A stretch of DNA of 64,000 nt from Muribaculaceae bacterium (GTDB taxonomy: Bacteria > Bacteroidota > Bacteroidia > Bacteroidales > Muribaculaceae): assembly GCA_017619935.1 (NCBI GenBank), contig JAFZRJ010000026.1, positions 1 through 64,000 on the forward strand. The letters are read 5' to 3'. Shown here piece by piece: positions 42,301-49,702 of this stretch. The notes beneath the pieces are model-generated. The model saw only the letters and a program-made list of their open reading frames with translations. It was not told the DNA's origin and ran no database searches. The position numbers and the translations under genes were made by a program. The first letter of the stretch is position 1. The number at the start of each line of letters is the position of its first letter.

Positions 42301-42996
42301 ATGAAAGAAATACTCTACGACGGCAACCGCAAGTTAAGCGAATTAATCACTCAAGAGCCTGAACTTGTGCACATCTTGCAACGTGTGGGCATTCCTCTGG
42401 GATTTGGCGACCTTTCTATCGCTCAAGTATGCCAGCGACAAGGGCTGAATTCCGACTTCTTCTTGCTCTTGTGCAACATCTACACCCACGACCGTTATGT
42501 GCCCGACATCCAGCGCATCATGTCCATTCCCATGGACCAGCTAGTGCCTTATTTGCGTCGCTCACACGACTATTATGTGAGCAAGCGATTGCCGCACATC
42601 CAGAGCCATTTGCATCACATTGCCGAACAACTGAACCAGCGTGCCGCAACGGTGTTTCTACGCTTCTTCGAGCTATACAAGCGAGAAGTGGTGGAGCATT
42701 TCGCCCATGAGGAGCAAAATGTTTATCCTCACGTCGAAGCGCTGCAGAAAGGCATTGCCGACACCAGTTACAGTATCGCCACTTTCATTGACTCGCACGG
42801 AGATTTGGAAGACAAACTCAGCGACTTGGTGCAAATCATCTTCAAGTATCTGCCCGAACAGGTCATCAGCGATGACGCCGTCGATGTCGTGCACGACATC
42901 TTGCAGTTATCCAACGACCTGAACAAGCACAGCGTGATTGAAGAAAAAGTGCTTGTCCCCTACGTCAAGCATCTAGAGGAGGTCGTTGTGTCATGA
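42301..42996 (+). CDS. Hemerythrin-domain protein (RIC/YtfE-like)
   Basis: The 231-residue protein has an N-terminal ~75-residue helical part (LSELITQEPELVHILQRVGIPLGFGD) similar in place to the ScdA/DUF542 domain. It lacks the Cys pair used there. The hemerythrin four-helix bundle (~85-225) shows the diiron ligands: HDYY, IQSHLHHI, EHFAHEEQNVYPHV, IDSHGDLEDKL and LNKHSVIEEKVLVPYV. Such proteins bind oxygen or repair nitrosylated iron centres. The stop overlaps the start of the LuxR-type gene (ATGA), so the pair is translationally coupled and likely acts in oxygen/NO response. Confidence 0.87.
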   Translation: MKEILYDGNRKLSELITQEPELVHILQRVGIPLGFGDLSIAQVCQRQGLNSDFFLLLCNIYTHDRYVPDIQRIMSIPMDQLVPYLRRSHDYYVSKRLPHIQSHLHHIAEQLNQRAATVFLRFFELYKREVVEHFAHEEQNVYPHVEALQKGIADTSYSIATFIDSHGDLEDKLSDLVQIIFKYLPEQVISDDAVDVVHDILQLSNDLNKHSVIEEKVLVPYVKHLEEVVVS

Positions 42997-43571
42997 AAAC
43001 TCGAGTACTGATAGCGGAGCCTAGTGAGGTGATTGTGGCTGGACTTGTGGCCATTTTGAGCGACGTTACCCGCTTCAAAGTTTTGGAGCCGGTCACCGAC
43101 CTCACGTCGCTGGAGGAACGTATTGTCGCTTCACGACCCGATGTCATCATCGCCAACCCCACCATGGTGGAGTCGGCGGCTGCAGTACGCGGCAATCGCC
43201 CTATCGGCGTGATAGCGCTCGTTTACCAATATGTGGAACGGCTCAAACTCAAGCGGTTCGATGCCGTGATTGACATCCGCGAGAGCAAGGCGGCGATTGT
43301 CGAAACCATCATTGAGACCACCCAGGCACAACCCGAGCAAAGCAACCCGTCGGCCAACAACTACGAATTGTCGAAACGTGAAACGGCGGTATTGGTCCTG
43401 GTGGCAAAAGGACTGACCAACAAGGAGATCGCCGACCAACTCAATGTGTCGCCGCACACGGTGATGTCGCACCGCAAAAACATCGTCAACAAGACAGGCA
43501 TCAAGAGTGTGGCAGGTCTCACCGTTTATGCCATGCTCAACAATCTCATTGACGAGAGTACACTGATATAA
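42993..43571 (+). CDS. LuxR/NarL-type regulator with a degenerate receiver domain
   Basis: The 192-residue protein has an N-terminal receiver-like domain (~1-110). It lacks the acidic pocket: the usual DD is EP (LIAEPSEV) and the phospho-acceptor Asp is Asn in PDVIIANPT. The HTH domain (~128-185) is canonical: LSKRETAVLVLVAKGLTNKEIAD, LNVSPHTVMSHRKNIVNKTG. Control by phosphorylation is thus unlikely; it may respond to its hemerythrin partner, whose gene overlaps by 4 bases. No histidine kinase is adjacent. Confidence 0.88.
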   Translation: MKTRVLIAEPSEVIVAGLVAILSDVTRFKVLEPVTDLTSLEERIVASRPDVIIANPTMVESAAAVRGNRPIGVIALVYQYVERLKLKRFDAVIDIRESKAAIVETIIETTQAQPEQSNPSANNYELSKRETAVLVLVAKGLTNKEIADQLNVSPHTVMSHRKNIVNKTGIKSVAGLTVYAMLNNLIDESTLI

Positions 43572-43627
43572 AAAAACTGGTAACACCACACATTATTTAT
43601 TAGCATTCGAAAAAACAGATCATAAAA

Positions 43628-44377
43628 ATGTTATTTGCACGTTCACTTGACCGATTTGGGAACTACTGTATGTTCCTGTGGCGCACATTTGGCATTCCAG
43701 AAAAATGGCGAGAGTTTTTCAAGCGATACCTTGATGAAATGTCTAAATTGGGCATTGATTCCGTCCCACTTATCATCATTGTTTCGCTGTTCATAGGGTC
43801 TTTATGTACGATTCTGATCAAACTCAACATTTCCAATCCGTTGCTGCCCCGTTACGCCGTTGGTTCGACCACGCGTGAAATCATCTTGTTGGAATTCTCC
43901 TCATCCATCTTGTGCTTGATTCTATCAGGCAAAATCGGCAGTAACATCGCCAGTGAAATAGGCACTATGCGCGTGACCGAACAGATTGACGCGCTCGACA
44001 TCATGGGCATCAACTCGGCCAACTTCCTGATTATGCCCAAGATTGCAGGACTGGTCACTATCATGCCGTTCTTGGTCATCATTTGCATGGCCACGAGTTT
44101 GTTCGGAGGTTATTTGATTTGTGTGCTTACAGCCATTGTGAGCACCGAGACTTATATCTACGGCATACAGACCATGTTCAACGAGTGGTACGTGTGGTAT
44201 GCCCTCATCAAGTCACTGTTCTTCGCGTTTATCATTTCCAGCATATCGGCTTACTATGGCTATACCGTGCAAGGCGGTTCAACCGACGTGGGAAAGGCCA
44301 GTACCAATGCCGTGGTGATGAGCAACATCATGATTCTGCTGGTGGACGTGATTCTCACAAAACTCATGCTGCAATAA
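43628..44377 (+). CDS. mlaE: MlaE-type ABC transporter permease
   Basis: The 249-residue membrane protein has five or six hydrophobic segments and the MlaE-family blocks VPLIIIVSLFIGSLCTI, EFSSSILCLILSGKIGSNIASEIGTMRVTEQIDALDIMGIN and YYGYTVQGGSTDVGKA. It forms the inner-membrane core of a phospholipid transporter between inner and outer membranes. mlaF follows after 30 bases. The substrate-binding MCE protein (MlaD) is not found in the window. Confidence 0.94.
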   Translation: MLFARSLDRFGNYCMFLWRTFGIPEKWREFFKRYLDEMSKLGIDSVPLIIIVSLFIGSLCTILIKLNISNPLLPRYAVGSTTREIILLEFSSSILCLILSGKIGSNIASEIGTMRVTEQIDALDIMGINSANFLIMPKIAGLVTIMPFLVIICMATSLFGGYLICVLTAIVSTETYIYGIQTMFNEWYVWYALIKSLFFAFIISSISAYYGYTVQGGSTDVGKASTNAVVMSNIMILLVDVILTKLMLQ

Positions 44378-44407
44378 AACATCCATTTCGGTCAAAACCA
44401 TAGCCTT

Positions 44408-45208
44408 ATGATAGAAGTCAAACATGTAGAAAAATCATTTGATGAAGACGGCGGTCGCCGGCAAGTGCTATATGACATCAACGCCAAGTTCTACGACGGA
44501 AAAACCAATCTGATTATCGGCCAGAGCGGTTCGGGAAAGACCGTGCTGGTAAAGAATATCGTTGGACTGTTCAAACCCGATGTTGGACAAATCCTCTACG
44601 ACGGGCGCGATATCACCGTGATGGACACCAAACAGCTCAAGGCTTTGCGTAACGAGATAGGAATGCTCTTCCAGGGGTCAGCTCTCTTCGACAGCGAGAC
44701 GGTGATGGGCAACGTCATTTTCCCGTTGAAAATGTTCTCCAAGATGAGTTCCGAAGAACAACGCGAAAGGGCACAATTCTGTATCGACCGCGTGAACCTT
44801 ACCGGCAGCGAGAACAAATTTCCCAGCGAACTGTCGGGCGGTATGCAGAAACGCGCCGCCATTGCCCGCGCCATCGCCCTGAATCCACGATACCTGTTCT
44901 GCGATGAGCCCAACTCGGGCCTTGACCCCAAAACGTCGATCGTTATCGACGAACTCCTTAGCGACATCACTCACGAATACGGCATCACCACCATCATCAA
45001 CACCCACGACATGAACTCGGTGATGGGCATTGGCGAGAACATTGTTTTCATCAACAAGGGCCGCGTAGGATGGGTTGGCAACAAAGACCAAATTTACAAT
45101 GTCGACAACGAAGACCTCAACAACTTCGTTTACGCCACCGACCTCTTCCGCGACGTGCGCAAGTACCGCCGCGACCACGGCTACACCCCCACCCACATCC
45201 TCGAATAA
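44408..45208 (+). CDS. mlaF: MlaF-type ABC transporter ATPase
   Basis: The 266-residue ATPase powers the MlaE permease. Walker A is GQSGSGKT (~38-45), Q-loop MLFQGSALFDSET, signature ELSGGMQKRAAIARA, Walker B YLFCDEPNSGLDP, and H-loop NTHDMNS. The GMQKR variant after the signature is typical of the Mla/Ttg2 group. The stop is followed at once by two tandem palindromic repeats, after which no mlaD reading frame appears. Confidence 0.94.
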   Translation: MIEVKHVEKSFDEDGGRRQVLYDINAKFYDGKTNLIIGQSGSGKTVLVKNIVGLFKPDVGQILYDGRDITVMDTKQLKALRNEIGMLFQGSALFDSETVMGNVIFPLKMFSKMSSEEQRERAQFCIDRVNLTGSENKFPSELSGGMQKRAAIARAIALNPRYLFCDEPNSGLDPKTSIVIDELLSDITHEYGITTIINTHDMNSVMGIGENIVFINKGRVGWVGNKDQIYNVDNEDLNNFVYATDLFRDVRKYRRDHGYTPTHILE

Positions 45209-45209
45209 C

Positions 45210-45236
45210 GGGACACAGGGACGGTTCTTTTGTCCC
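45210..45236 (+). repeat. GGGACA...TGTCCC palindromic repeat, copy 2
   Basis: Base-for-base the same 27-base element as at 1350-1376. It begins one base after the mlaF stop codon. Confidence 0.9.
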
Positions 45237-45241
45237 ACTTT

Positions 45242-45268
45242 GGGACACGGGGACGGTTCTTTTGTCCC
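45242..45268 (+). repeat. GGGACA...TGTCCC palindromic repeat, copy 3
   Basis: It is a tandem copy 5 bases after copy 2, same orientation, with one difference (ACACGG for ACACAG). The remainder of the gap to 45455 is AT-rich and holds the rprX promoter box. Confidence 0.9.
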
Positions 45269-45402
45269 ATTTTGAATCCACCCCCATTGTTTTTCATCCC
45301 GAAAAATCAACCCAGATGTTTGAATCAATGGGCAAAATCAGAACATCTATCTGTTAATGTAAAAAAAATATCCTCAAAATTTTTATATTTCACATTTAAT
45401 TG

Positions 45403-45410
45403 TTAATTTT
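45403..45410 (+). promoter_or_regulatory. -7 box of the rprXY operon
   Basis: TAATTTTG, 45 bases before the ATG at 45456. The -33 region lacks a clear TTTG. Confidence 0.5.
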
Positions 45411-45455
45411 GCAGCGGATTGTTAAATTGAGCACGTCAAAAAACAATTCGGCAAA

Positions 45456-46967
45456 ATGAAGAAATCGACCATTTGGATATTAACCATTGTGATGGCATGC
45501 GCTTTCGTAGGCCTTCTCATTGTGCAAATCATGTATATGGAAAATATGATCAAGATGCGCAATGAGCAGTTTGCCGAGACGGTAAAACACAGCCTTTACG
45601 GTGTTTCGACCATGCTGGAACAAAATGAGACCAAATTTTTCCTTGACCAAGATTTGGAAGAAGCCGAAGCCGCCTACGCCCCCGTTCAGCGTAGCAGCAA
45701 CACAGCCAACAAATATGATTATCCCTCCGACAGCAGATTGATAGATCCCGCCACGGGGTTTGACACCATACGGCTGGAGCATCCCGCCAATTTGGGTCGC
45801 TTGAAAGACTTCAACCAGAGCTACAGTTCGCGTCAGGAAATACTCAAAGGGCAATATCTGTATCAAAAAGGGCTGCTTAACGAGGTTATCCTCAACATAC
45901 TGTCACAATCGAGCGACCGCCCCATCGCCGAACGCGCCGACTCGGCTACGGTACACGACTATCTGAAATCAGAACTGGAATACAACGGGCTCAAACTTCC
46001 GTTTGAATTTGCTATCGTCAGTCGCAACAATGGTATCGTGTACTCCACCAGTGGCTATGCACCGCAATCTCAGCAAGAAGTGTATGGACAAGTCCTCTTC
46101 CCCGGTGACCCCGTCAGCAAGCAGAACTACCTGAACGTGACATTCCCCACCAAGAGCGATTACATCTTTTCGTCCATCAAGTTCATGATTCCATCGTTGG
46201 CGTTCACCTTCATTCTGCTGGTCATCTTCCTGTACACCATCATCGTGGCCTTCAGGCAAAAACACCTCACCGAAATCAAGAACGACTTCATCAACAACAT
46301 GACGCATGAGTTCAAGACGCCAATCTCGTCGATTTCCATTGCGGCTCAAATGCTTAACGACGACTCGGTGCGGAAGAGTCCCGCCATGCTCAAGCATGTG
46401 TCCACGGTCATTAACGACGAGACCAAGCGACTGCGTTTCCAAGTTGAAAAAGTGCTGCAAATGTCGATGTTTGACCGCAAAAACGCCACCATGCGACTTG
46501 AAGAGGAGGACGCCAACGCCAATATCGACAGCGTGGTGAACACCTTCAAACTCAAAGTGGAGAATTACGGCGGGAAAATCGAGGCCAATCTCGATGCCGA
46601 AGACCCCATCATCAATGTGGACCGCATGCACTTCACCAATGTCATCTTCAACTTGCTGGACAACGCCATCAAGTATCGCCGCGATGAAGTGCCGCTGGAG
46701 CTCACCATCACCACCCACAACCCAGATGAGGACACCCTCGAAATCACCGTGGCCGACAACGGCATTGGTATTCGCCGTGACGACCTGAAAAAAATATTTG
46801 ACAAGTTCTACCGTGTCTCCACCGGCAACCGTCACGACGTGAAAGGATTCGGATTGGGACTGGCCTACGTACACAAAATGATTACCCTGTTTGGCGGCTC
46901 CATCAATGTGGAGAGCGAGCTGGGCAAAGGAACGAAATTTATTATCACTTTACCACTATTAAAATAA
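45456..46967 (+). CDS. rprX: Sensor histidine kinase RprX
   Basis: The 503-residue inner-membrane kinase has TM1 (~7-27), a periplasmic sensor (~30-240) and TM2 (~243-265). The dimerisation domain has NNMTHEFKTPISSISIAA with the phospho-accepting His284. The ATPase domain (~395-500) has NLLDNAIKY (N box), VADNGIGI (G1) and GFGLGLAYVHKM (G2). The sequence pattern matches RprX of Bacteroides, described from tetracycline-regulation work. rprY follows after 8 bases. Signal is unknown. Confidence 0.92.
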   Translation: MKKSTIWILTIVMACAFVGLLIVQIMYMENMIKMRNEQFAETVKHSLYGVSTMLEQNETKFFLDQDLEEAEAAYAPVQRSSNTANKYDYPSDSRLIDPATGFDTIRLEHPANLGRLKDFNQSYSSRQEILKGQYLYQKGLLNEVILNILSQSSDRPIAERADSATVHDYLKSELEYNGLKLPFEFAIVSRNNGIVYSTSGYAPQSQQEVYGQVLFPGDPVSKQNYLNVTFPTKSDYIFSSIKFMIPSLAFTFILLVIFLYTIIVAFRQKHLTEIKNDFINNMTHEFKTPISSISIAAQMLNDDSVRKSPAMLKHVSTVINDETKRLRFQVEKVLQMSMFDRKNATMRLEEEDANANIDSVVNTFKLKVENYGGKIEANLDAEDPIINVDRMHFTNVIFNLLDNAIKYRRDEVPLELTITTHNPDEDTLEITVADNGIGIRRDDLKKIFDKFYRVSTGNRHDVKGFGLGLAYVHKMITLFGGSINVESELGKGTKFIITLPLLK

Positions 46968-46975
46968 GCAAGACT

Positions 46976-47680
46976 ATGGATGAAAAATTAAGAATCCTTC
47001 TTTGTGAAGACGATGAGAACCTGGGAACACTCACCCGGGAGTACCTTGAAGACAAGGGTTACAAAGCTGAATTGTTCGCCGACGGAGAAAGCGGATATCG
47101 CGCATTCCTCAAGGGCAAGTTCGACATCTGCCTGCTCGACGTGATGATGCCCAAGAAAGACGGCTTCCAACTGGCACAGGAAATCCGCACGGTCAATAGC
47201 GACGTGCCTATCATTTTCCTCACAGCCAAGTCGCTGAAAGAAGATATCCTCGAAGGCTTCAAAATTGGTGCCGACGATTACATCACCAAGCCCTTCAGCA
47301 TGGAAGAACTGGTACTGCGCATTGAGGCCATTCTGCGCCGCGTGAAAGGCAAAAAAGGCAAGGAAGTGACCGTTTATCGCATTGGCAAATTCACTTTCGA
47401 TACCCAGCGCCAAGTGCTCTTCACCGATGAAAAGACCGACAACCTCACCACTAAAGAGAGCGAGTTGCTGAGTCTGCTGTGTGCACACATGAACGAAATT
47501 CTGGAGCGCAACTTCGCTTTGAAGACCATCTGGATTGACGACAACTATTTCAACGCACGCTCAATGGATGTATACATCACCAAGCTGCGCAAGAAACTGA
47601 AAGATGATCCCGATATTGAGATCATCAATATCCACGGAAAAGGTTACAAGCTCATCGCTCCCGACCCCGAAGCCAAGTAA
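46976..47680 (+). CDS. rprY: OmpR-family response regulator RprY
   Basis: The 234-residue regulator has a receiver domain (~1-120) with acidic pocket CEDDENLG, phospho-acceptor Asp55 in CLLDVMMPKKDG, and the TAKS / KPFS motifs. The C-terminal winged helix (~135-230) has LTTKESELLSLL and NARSMDVYITKLRKKLKDDP. It is the cognate regulator of RprX. A terminator follows at 47706-47745. Confidence 0.93.
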   Translation: MDEKLRILLCEDDENLGTLTREYLEDKGYKAELFADGESGYRAFLKGKFDICLLDVMMPKKDGFQLAQEIRTVNSDVPIIFLTAKSLKEDILEGFKIGADDYITKPFSMEELVLRIEAILRRVKGKKGKEVTVYRIGKFTFDTQRQVLFTDEKTDNLTTKESELLSLLCAHMNEILERNFALKTIWIDDNYFNARSMDVYITKLRKKLKDDPDIEIINIHGKGYKLIAPDPEAK

Positions 47681-47705
47681 ATCCATACCAACATTACTGG
47701 TATTC

Positions 47706-47745
47706 AAAAAAACGGTATCTCTTTTGCAGGGAAACCGTTTTTTTT
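47706..47745 (+). terminator. Terminator of rprXY
   Basis: AAAAAACGGT (ending 47716) pairs with ACCGTTTTTT (from 47734) and ends in a T-run. Confidence 0.85.
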
Positions 47746-47754
47746 GTAATTTTG
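47722..47754 (+). promoter_or_regulatory. Promoter of plsC
   Basis: TTTTG (47722-47726), a 20-base spacer and TAATTTTG (47747-47754). The promoter lies inside the loop and 3' arm of the upstream terminator. Confidence 0.7.
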
Positions 47755-47793
47755 TCGATTGAATGAGAAATATAGCAATCAATCATTTGTTCT

Positions 47794-48516
47794 ATGAAAG
47801 TTATTTTCCGAATATATCAATGGCTTATTGCGGCTCCTATCATGCTGGTTGCCACCATCATCACCGCATTCATCACAATCGTGGGGTGTCTGTTCAATCG
47901 TGAATACTGGGGCTACTATCCCGCCAAATGGTGGTCAAGACTGTGGTGTGCCATCCATTTCGTGAGAATCAAGGTTTATGGGCGGGAGAAAATTGATCGG
48001 AGTACTTCATACGTTTTTGTGGCCAATCATCAAGGAGCCTACGACATTTTCTCCATCTATGGATATCTGGGCCATCCCTTCAAATGGATGATGCGAAAAG
48101 GCCTCACCAACATCCCCCTCGTGGGTACCGCATGCCGGGCAGCAGGACACATTTTGGTAGATACCAAAAGCACTGGAGGAATACGGCACACCCTTGAGGA
48201 TGCCGAGCGCAAACTGAGCGACGGAATGTCGCTAGTCATTTTTCCCGAGGGTCGTCGCACCGACACGGGCGAAATGGGTCCTTTCAAGCAAGGCGCTTTC
48301 AAGCTTGCACTTGAGTTCAACTTGCCCGTTGTGCCCATCACCATCAACGGCAGCTACCGAGTAATGCCACGCTCCACCGTGAATGTTACTCCCGGCACCA
48401 TCTCACTCACCTTTCACTCTCCTATTGAGCCTGAGAGCGACGGCCACAACCTTGATAAGGTCATGAAGGAAGCTCGCGCCGCTATTGAAAGTGCATTGGA
48501 GCCCAACTCACACTAA
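47794..48516 (+). CDS. plsC: 1-acyl-sn-glycerol-3-phosphate acyltransferase
   Basis: The 240-residue inner-membrane enzyme makes phosphatidic acid. The N-terminal hydrophobic segment is ~9-32. The catalytic HX4D motif is in VANHQGAYDIFS (~residues 75-80). The glycerol-phosphate-binding FPEGRRTDTGEM and the VVPITINGSYRVMP block follow, as in PlsC. Downstream, 48517-48793 holds only a CGCCGA/TCGGCG stem at 48541-48557 and AT-rich DNA. Confidence 0.93.
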   Translation: MKVIFRIYQWLIAAPIMLVATIITAFITIVGCLFNREYWGYYPAKWWSRLWCAIHFVRIKVYGREKIDRSTSYVFVANHQGAYDIFSIYGYLGHPFKWMMRKGLTNIPLVGTACRAAGHILVDTKSTGGIRHTLEDAERKLSDGMSLVIFPEGRRTDTGEMGPFKQGAFKLALEFNLPVVPITINGSYRVMPRSTVNVTPGTISLTFHSPIEPESDGHNLDKVMKEARAAIESALEPNSH

Positions 48517-48793
48517 CCCAAACCCATTCCAACAAACCGACGCCGATTCAATCGGCGACGCAGCCACTTTTATACCCACGGCTGGGCATTAATTCCGCCC
48601 ATCGTCAAGTCCTTTTTTTGTGGGTTTCACTTAATTTAACGTAGTTGTTTTGGAATTAACAATGATTTTTCAGTAATTTTACAACTTGAATGACAAACCG
48701 ATGATTTCGTTGATTTTTACTCCAACAAATCGTTGTTCACTCATTGACATTTACTGAAATCCAATAATTGTTTAATCAAAAACCAAAACAACT

Positions 48794-49702
48794 ATGAGAA
48801 ATGTACTACTCGCGCTGACTGTAGGCATAGCTTTTAGTGGAATGGCCCAAATTCTCAACGTTAGCTCCATCGAAAAAGTTAACGTACCCGAGAATCGCGA
48901 CAATGTGGTGGCTGCCATCAGTCCTGCAGGAGATTACCTGCTGCTGACTTCCAGCTCCAACAAAGGCCTCACCAAGTTTGACCTCAACACTCAGCAAAGC
49001 ACGGCCGTCACCGATGTTCCGGGAGCCGGCTTCGATGTAATGATCAGCGATGATGGGCAAAGCATCGTTTATCGCGAAAACTCATTTACTGCCAACCACT
49101 TGCGAATGGTGGCTTTGCAAAGCAAAAACTTGCGAACTGGAGCGACCACCATGCTGGTGGAACCCACTCGTGATCTTGAGGGTGTCGCCATTCAGAATGC
49201 CACTGCCGTCGCCATCGATGGCGGTCGAATGAAAGCCCACGCCTTGAATGGAGCCAGTGCCTCGGTCCAGAGGCCCGTACTCTCCATCAAGAATCGCCAG
49301 CTGATGATTACGGAAAACGGCGACACTCGCGTTTTCTCGCCGATGGGCACCGACCACAGCTATCTATGGGCATCGGTATCCCCCGACGGATCCAAGGTCG
49401 TTTACTTCATTGCCGGCAACGGCACATGGGTGTGCGACATCAACGGGCAAAACAGCAAACGGCTGGGCATCCTTCGTGCCCCGCAATGGCTTGGCAACGA
49501 CGTCATCGTTGGCATGTTTGATGAGGATGACGGCGAATTTATCTATGCATCAAAGATTATCGCAAGCGACCTCAACGGCAACCAGCAAGAGCTCACCGGC
49601 GGCAATGTTGTGGCCATGTACCCCCACGTTGATGCGTCAGGAAGTAAAATCGCTTTCTCCACCCCCGCTGGAGAAGCCTATATTATTAACGTCACAAAAT
49701 GA
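48794..49702 (+). CDS. Secreted TolB/PD40-like beta-propeller protein
   Basis: The 302-residue protein has a signal peptide (MRNVLLALTVGIAFSGMAQ). Repeated ~45-residue blades follow: ISPAGDYLLLTSSSNKGLTKFDL, ISDDGQSIVYR, VSPDGSKVVYFIAGNGTWVCDINGQN and VDASGSKIAFSTPAGEAYIINV. They match PD40/TolB-type propellers. It overlaps the start of the amidase-dockerin gene (ATGA), so the two are coupled. It may bind or regulate the same substrate at the cell envelope. Confidence 0.8.
   Translation: MRNVLLALTVGIAFSGMAQILNVSSIEKVNVPENRDNVVAAISPAGDYLLLTSSSNKGLTKFDLNTQQSTAVTDVPGAGFDVMISDDGQSIVYRENSFTANHLRMVALQSKNLRTGATTMLVEPTRDLEGVAIQNATAVAIDGGRMKAHALNGASASVQRPVLSIKNRQLMITENGDTRVFSPMGTDHSYLWASVSPDGSKVVYFIAGNGTWVCDINGQNSKRLGILRAPQWLGNDVIVGMFDEDDGEFIYASKIIASDLNGNQQELTGGNVVAMYPHVDASGSKIAFSTPAGEAYIINVTK

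Noticed and set aside
48541..48557. CGCCGA/TCGGCG stem after plsC as a terminator
   Set aside because: The stem is only six pairs and no T-run follows directly.
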